NCBI GenBank assembly: GCA_034211175.1
Contig: JAXHUH010000016.1
Span: 1-9,645, forward strand
Source of the DNA: JAXHUH01 sp034211175
Lineage (GTDB): Bacteria; Actinomycetota; Acidimicrobiia; Acidimicrobiales; CAIXPF01
Direction of reading: 5' to 3'
DNA length: 9,645 nucleotides
Shown in pieces: positions 7,501 through 9,645 of this stretch. Under the pieces are notes generated by a model. That model was not told where the DNA came from and did no database searches. It was given only the letters and a program-made list of their open reading frames with translations. Position numbers and translations under genes: made by a program. Position 1 is the first letter of the stretch. Each line of letters opens with the position of its first letter.

Positions 7501-8041
7501 CCCGCTGTGGGCCGCAGCCGAGGCGCTCCTGTCCGCCGACCTCGGTGAGCACGACCGGGCGTACGCCACGCTCGAGCGGGTGGCGAAGGACCCCGGCCTC
7601 GATGCGCTGCCCCGCGGCCCCCACCGGGTCGCAACGTTGGCGCTGCTGAGCGAGGTGGCGGCGGTCGTGCGCCACCACGTGACGATCGATGGTGAGCTCG
7701 CCCCGGCGTTGTACCGCCAGCTCGTCGACGATCCCCATCGCGGGGTGCTCGCCGGATGGCCGGCGGTGTTCATCGGCCCGATCGAGCGCTACCGCGGCCT
7801 CGCAGCCGCGGCCTGCGGGCATCGCGACCTCGCGGCGGGCCACCTCGATGCCGCGATCGTCGCCGACCGCCACTTCCGTCCGCAGCTGCTGCGCAGCGTC
7901 GGGGCTGCCGTGCGTGAGGTCGGGCACGGGCCCGACAGTCCCCTCGGCCGCCGGTTGCGCCGCCTGGAGGTGTGGATGGCACACGCCGGTCGCAGCCTCC
8001 GTGAGGGCGGCCCCGACGCCGCCGGCGAGGGGCCCGGCTGA
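4547..8041 (+). CDS. Large SARP/AfsR-like regulator with STAND-type ATPase and TPR-like C-terminus
   Basis: The product has 1164 residues from GTG 4547. GTG 4553 and GTG 4580 are equally possible starts; GGGGG at 4543-4547 would serve 4553. Residues ~27-115 (VEVRVLGPVEVLVAGRP, then VLDSDVFRLEELL) resemble the winged-helix DNA-binding domain of SARP/AfsR activators, though diverged. A BTAD-like helical segment follows to ~260, broken by an Asp/Pro/Ala-rich stretch around 145-165. A P-loop ATPase occupies about 305-540: Walker A GPAGIGKT at 325-332 (Lys331), Walker B VVMIDD ending at Asp439-Asp440, and a sensor-like IVASRRDD near 465. Residues ~545-650 look like the winged-helix part of STAND ATPases, and ~650-1150 are alpha-helical TPR-like repeats. 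There is no C-terminal LuxR helix-turn-helix, so DNA binding would be N-terminal. The ligand is unknown. It may regulate the upstream hydroxylase operon, but only proximity suggests that. It is convergent with the gene at 8060. Confidence 0.78.
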   Translation: MSVADRGRTRPVSPPGPGPTTAERAPVEVRVLGPVEVLVAGRPRELSRGWRATLGLLAANPGVIDRDELAAACGLAGGQAHRKLLSTLAHEGLGLPPGRRVHVADRRVPGAIAADRAVLDSDVFRLEELLAATGPGLDPDLDPAASDGADPDRAGADRADLAAALALLRGPTLAGIDWVRDPALDAAVARVEALRNELLRRVGRSDLARLGHDGWLIGGLDPGAAGPAETHPPELWLARLARATLDGGASGAADLIDTPPAGHPRAGTAGRLSAVLLGRVLAGALLAERAGDPSPGPRSSAMRGAVDEVRRHLGTGGPSVVLVVGPAGIGKTHLLADVAHEAGPLPVVRAQAFSDRGAADVLAQIAAAPALALTRRLDPGLSPHLKSLADVLWPSGGEEGREADRSGAATRAPHDERTVRDVARVLDLAFPDGAVVMIDDIHHHRAPLERLIAELAVLTGEGVRIVASRRDDGASIPTSSEVLAAVDRVEVIRIGQIGPEDVVLLRTDAGATPASAIDEVLRRAEGRPAGVVFDSTSDPDAGLEDHVRQVVAARPVREQRALAALALAATDDVIDADLGSVLLRELDLDWGAVDVADDRVPIVVRSGDLDPHFRHALWADAASGVLLAHERRHLHHVAFEHLHERRTSRAGDLTVIADHALAAVGPLALDEVVAVVLDAVRQARALRDHDVCRRLIDRTLDLRPPEHHRIELLERRAAANRLLGRWDDARRDYAVVIEAALGADDRRRAARLVLDMADATWDPGTSREVATLIHRVRELFADDTEVAARLDLCLAGGLDQDGTAGANRIGHERLRVALDLVSARSSGTAQARSLIHARQALLDVIGPEESHDLARRVAAAADTEDVRAHAWHIVFVDQLRLDDRAGAAATLRHLTEMARTPASANQAVNALICAICWDLAIGRFDRAARSMARMRMRFDAAIGGDTLDQIHLAHAFWLAREQGGRDELRSYRDGAAALHDQDPTTPLWAAAEALLSADLGEHDRAYATLERVAKDPGLDALPRGPHRVATLALLSEVAAVVRHHVTIDGELAPALYRQLVDDPHRGVLAGWPAVFIGPIERYRGLAAAACGHRDLAAGHLDAAIVADRHFRPQLLRSVGAAVREVGHGPDSPLGRRLRRLEVWMAHAGRSLREGGPDAAGEGPG

Positions 8042-8064
8042 GCGCCGGGCCCCGCCCGCTCAGC
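8037..8064. terminator. Shared bidirectional hairpin containing both convergent stop codons
   Basis: GCTGAGCG (8037-8044) and CGCTCAGC (8057-8064) are exact reverse complements with a 12-base G/C-rich loop. The TGA of the plus-strand regulator (8039-8041) and the TGA of the minus-strand gene (TCA at 8060-8062) fall at equivalent places in the two arms. No T-run flanks it. The compact 18-bp spacing between the genes leaves no other room for a terminator. Confidence 0.6.
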
Positions 8065-9645
8065 GCGTGTACCAGACGTAGTCCGGCGCGCCGCCGGGCG
8101 CGTACCAGAAAATGTCCTCCTTGCCGTCGCCCGACAGGTCGCCGGCGAAGGGCTCGTAGACCCCGTTCACCGCGATGCCGGGGATGCCGGTGAACCTGCC
8201 GCCGGTGGTCGCAGCCCACAACGCGTCGTTGGCGCGACCGGGGCCGTACCAGAGGATGTCGGACCGGCCGTCGCCGGTGACATCGGCGACCACCGGCCGG
8301 TACGTGCCGTTGATCGCCAGATCGGGCCCGGGCACGAACGCGCCGTTGGCACGCCCGAGCCACAGGCCGTCGGGCTCGGTACCGGGGCCGTACCAGAAGA
8401 TGTCGTCGTAGAGGTCACCATCGAAGTCGCCGACGAGCGGCTGGTAGTCGCCGTCCGCAGGTGTGCCGGGCCGCCCGACGGCCGTGAAGCCACCGTCGGT
8501 CGTGCCGGTCCACATGAACTCGGGCTCGTCGCCCGGCGCGTAGAAGTAGAGGTCCTCGGGGCTGTCGGGCGCACCGACGAACTGGCCCGCGATCGGTACG
8601 TAGTTGCCGTCGACGTCCGGGACGCGCCGTCCGATGAACGCGCCGGTCTCGCTGCCCCGCCACACGTGCTCGACGCCGCCGCCGGGGGAGTACCAGAAGA
8701 TGTCGTCGAACCCGTCGCCGTCGAAGTCGCCGACGGTGGGCACGTAGGTGCCGTTGACCGGACGGGTGGTCGCGGCCCGGAAGCCGCGGCCGGAGGCGTT
8801 CGCCAGCCACATGTTGTCGGTCTCGGGGCCGGGGCCGTACCAGTAGACGTCGGTCCGGCCATCGCCGTTGAAGTCACCGGCGATCGGCTCGTAGACACCC
8901 GACACGCGGATCGGCACCGACTGGAACAGCCGGGTGTTCATCACCGGGCCCTGTGCCGCCGGCATGACCAGGCCGGAGCTGGCCGGCGAGGACGACCCGG
9001 CGTCGTTGGCCGCGACGACCTGGAACGAGTACAGCGCACCGTTCTCGAGCCCGGTGAACGCGATCCCGGTCACCTCCGGACCGGTGGTACGGATGCCGCA
9101 GCCGACCCCGGCACGGTTGCAGAACACGGTGTAGCCGGTGATCGGGCTGCCGTTGGTGGCCGGCTCCTCCCAGTTGATCGTCACCGAGCCGTCGCCGGTG
9201 AGCGCGGTGACCTCCGGCGGCGGGTTGGGGGCGCGCGCCGCGTTGGGGACGACGATGTTGGTCACGACCGACGGGCTCGACTCGCCGTGGATGTTGTTCG
9301 CGGTGATGGCGAACCGGTAGGCCGCGGTGGCCTGCAGTCCGGTCACGGTCGCCGAGGTGGCCGGCGGGTCGCCGGTGACCGCCGTCGCGCCGCACGAGGC
9401 GAAGGCGTCGGTGATGTCGTAGCAGTAGACGGTGTACCCGTCGAGCGGTGCGTCGCCGGCCCGGGCCGGCGGGTCCCACGAGACGACGGCCGCGTCGAAC
9501 GAGGCGACGGCGGCGGCGTTCGTTGGCGACCCGGGGACCTCGCCCGGGGGTGCCGTGGTTGTCGTCGTCGGCATCGTGGTGGTCGTCGTCGGCATCGTGG
9601 TGGTCGTCGTCGGCATCGTGGTGGTGCTCGGTGCCGTGGTGGTGG
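8060..9645 (-). CDS. Secreted protein with Thr/Pro linker, two Fn3 domains and six FG-GAP/VCBS-like repeats (5' end outside window)
   Basis: The frame is open to the right edge, so the true start, probably with a signal peptide, lies beyond 9645. The internal ATG at 9614-9616 falls within the linker repeat and is not a credible start. In order, it encodes a Thr/Pro linker (TTTTTMP repeats, 9535-9645) and a first fibronectin type III domain (about 9250-9530; SWDPP, DGYTVYCYD, YRFAITANN). A second Fn3 domain follows (about 8965-9230; INWEEP, ITGYTVFCN, YSFQVVAAND). Last come six ~48-50 residue FG-GAP/VCBS-like repeats (about 8063-8925). Each repeat has the form Y-x-P-(I/V/F)-x-(G/A)-D-F-x-GDG-x2-D-(I/V)-x-WY-x-PG and should form a beta-propeller blade with a Ca2+-binding Asp loop. 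Extracellular location and a binding or adhesive role are inferred from the architecture; no catalytic motif is seen. The protein ends abruptly at YVWYTR, within the last blade. Confidence 0.85.
   Translation of the reverse strand, partial: TTTAPSTTTMPTTTTTMPTTTTTMPTTTTTAPPGEVPGSPTNAAAVASFDAAVVSWDPPARAGDAPLDGYTVYCYDITDAFASCGATAVTGDPPATSATVTGLQATAAYRFAITANNIHGESSPSVVTNIVVPNAARAPNPPPEVTALTGDGSVTINWEEPATNGSPITGYTVFCNRAGVGCGIRTTGPEVTGIAFTGLENGALYSFQVVAANDAGSSSPASSGLVMPAAQGPVMNTRLFQSVPIRVSGVYEPIAGDFNGDGRTDVYWYGPGPETDNMWLANASGRGFRAATTRPVNGTYVPTVGDFDGDGFDDIFWYSPGGGVEHVWRGSETGAFIGRRVPDVDGNYVPIAGQFVGAPDSPEDLYFYAPGDEPEFMWTGTTDGGFTAVGRPGTPADGDYQPLVGDFDGDLYDDIFWYGPGTEPDGLWLGRANGAFVPGPDLAINGTYRPVVADVTGDGRSDILWYGPGRANDALWAATTGGRFTGIPGIAVNGVYEPFAGDLSGDGKEDIFWYAPGGAPDYVWYTR
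8063..8925 (-). repeat. Six tandem FG-GAP/VCBS-like repeats, ~144-150 bp each
   Basis: The GTACCAG-type sequence encoding the WY motif recurs at 8102, 8246, 8390, 8540 (variant GTAGAAG), 8690 and 8837. The spacings are 144, 144, 150, 150 and 147 bp, or 48-50 residues. The putative Ca2+ loops in protein order are DFNGDGRTD, DFDGDGFDD, QFVGAPDSPED, DFDGDLYDD, DVTGDGRSD and DLSGDGKED. The third has lost its first Asp and carries an insertion, and the fourth lacks the final Gly. Seven blades are more usual for full propellers, so the fold may be closed in another way. Confidence 0.85.
9555..9617 (-). repeat. Three tandem 21-bp units encoding the MPTTTTT linker
   Basis: Units lie at 9555-9575, 9576-9596 and 9597-9617. 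The last two are identical and the first differs by one base. They encode MPTTTTT on the minus strand and are followed by shorter GTGGTGGT-type units to the window edge. Copy number could vary by replication slippage or be mis-assembled. Confidence 0.9.

Noticed and set aside
4523..7984. A 1153-residue minus-strand open frame across the regulator gene
   Set aside because: It is antisense to the plus-strand frame with Walker A and B motifs, has no recognisable domain and is rich in Arg/Gly/Val as expected from a high-GC shadow frame.
8063..8925. The regularly spaced GTACCAG-type repeats as a possible CRISPR or regulatory array
   Set aside because: The ~147-bp periodicity follows a protein repeat in a continuous reading frame, with variation at third codon positions.

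Overview
The window is very GC-rich (roughly 70-75% by eye, with a strong G/C bias at third codon positions) and uses GTG as well as ATG starts. Two secreted proteins carry long Thr/Pro linkers of the TTTTTMP type. Together these point to a high-GC actinobacterium. The linker style and the Fn3/FG-GAP and GH114 proteins would suit the class Acidimicrobiia (Ilumatobacter-like), but that assignment is an inference from style and not from a marker gene.

Layout from left to right. (1) Positions 1-117 have a lower GC content and end at 117 in a sequence resembling the terminal inverted repeat of an ISL3-family insertion sequence. (2) On the minus strand lies a lipoprotein gene (start 595) with a Thr/Pro linker and the first ~65 residues of a GH114-like domain. 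The domain stops matching exactly at that IS-like end, so the gene looks cut by an insertion and is called a pseudogene. (3) A 99-bp divergent intergenic region holds a perfect 12-bp palindrome and a second partial copy. (4) On the plus strand is a tight three-gene operon for a molybdenum hydroxylase of the xanthine dehydrogenase superfamily: FAD subunit (695-1438), [2Fe-2S] subunit (1435-1935) and molybdopterin subunit (1932-4181). Both junctions are 4-base overlaps (GTGA and ATGA). A perfect 16-bp inverted repeat covers the stop codon of the last gene. (5) About 340 bp follow without a convincing gene. (6) A large plus-strand regulator (about 4547-8041) combines a SARP/AfsR-like N-terminus, a P-loop STAND ATPase and a TPR-like C-terminus. 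(7) Convergent to it on the minus strand is the 3' part of a secreted protein with a Thr/Pro linker, two fibronectin type III domains and six FG-GAP/VCBS-like repeats. Its 5' end lies beyond the right edge. The two convergent stop codons sit in opposite arms of one small hairpin.

How they work together: the three hydroxylase subunits should form one cytoplasmic enzyme passing electrons Mo -> 2Fe-2S -> FAD. Its substrate cannot be read from the sequence, and the CO dehydrogenase signature is not seen. The SARP/STAND protein may regulate this operon or something else; adjacency is the only link. The two surface proteins at the flanks share a linker style but no evident pathway with the oxidase. 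I see no RNA gene, CRISPR array or clearly new defence system in the window.
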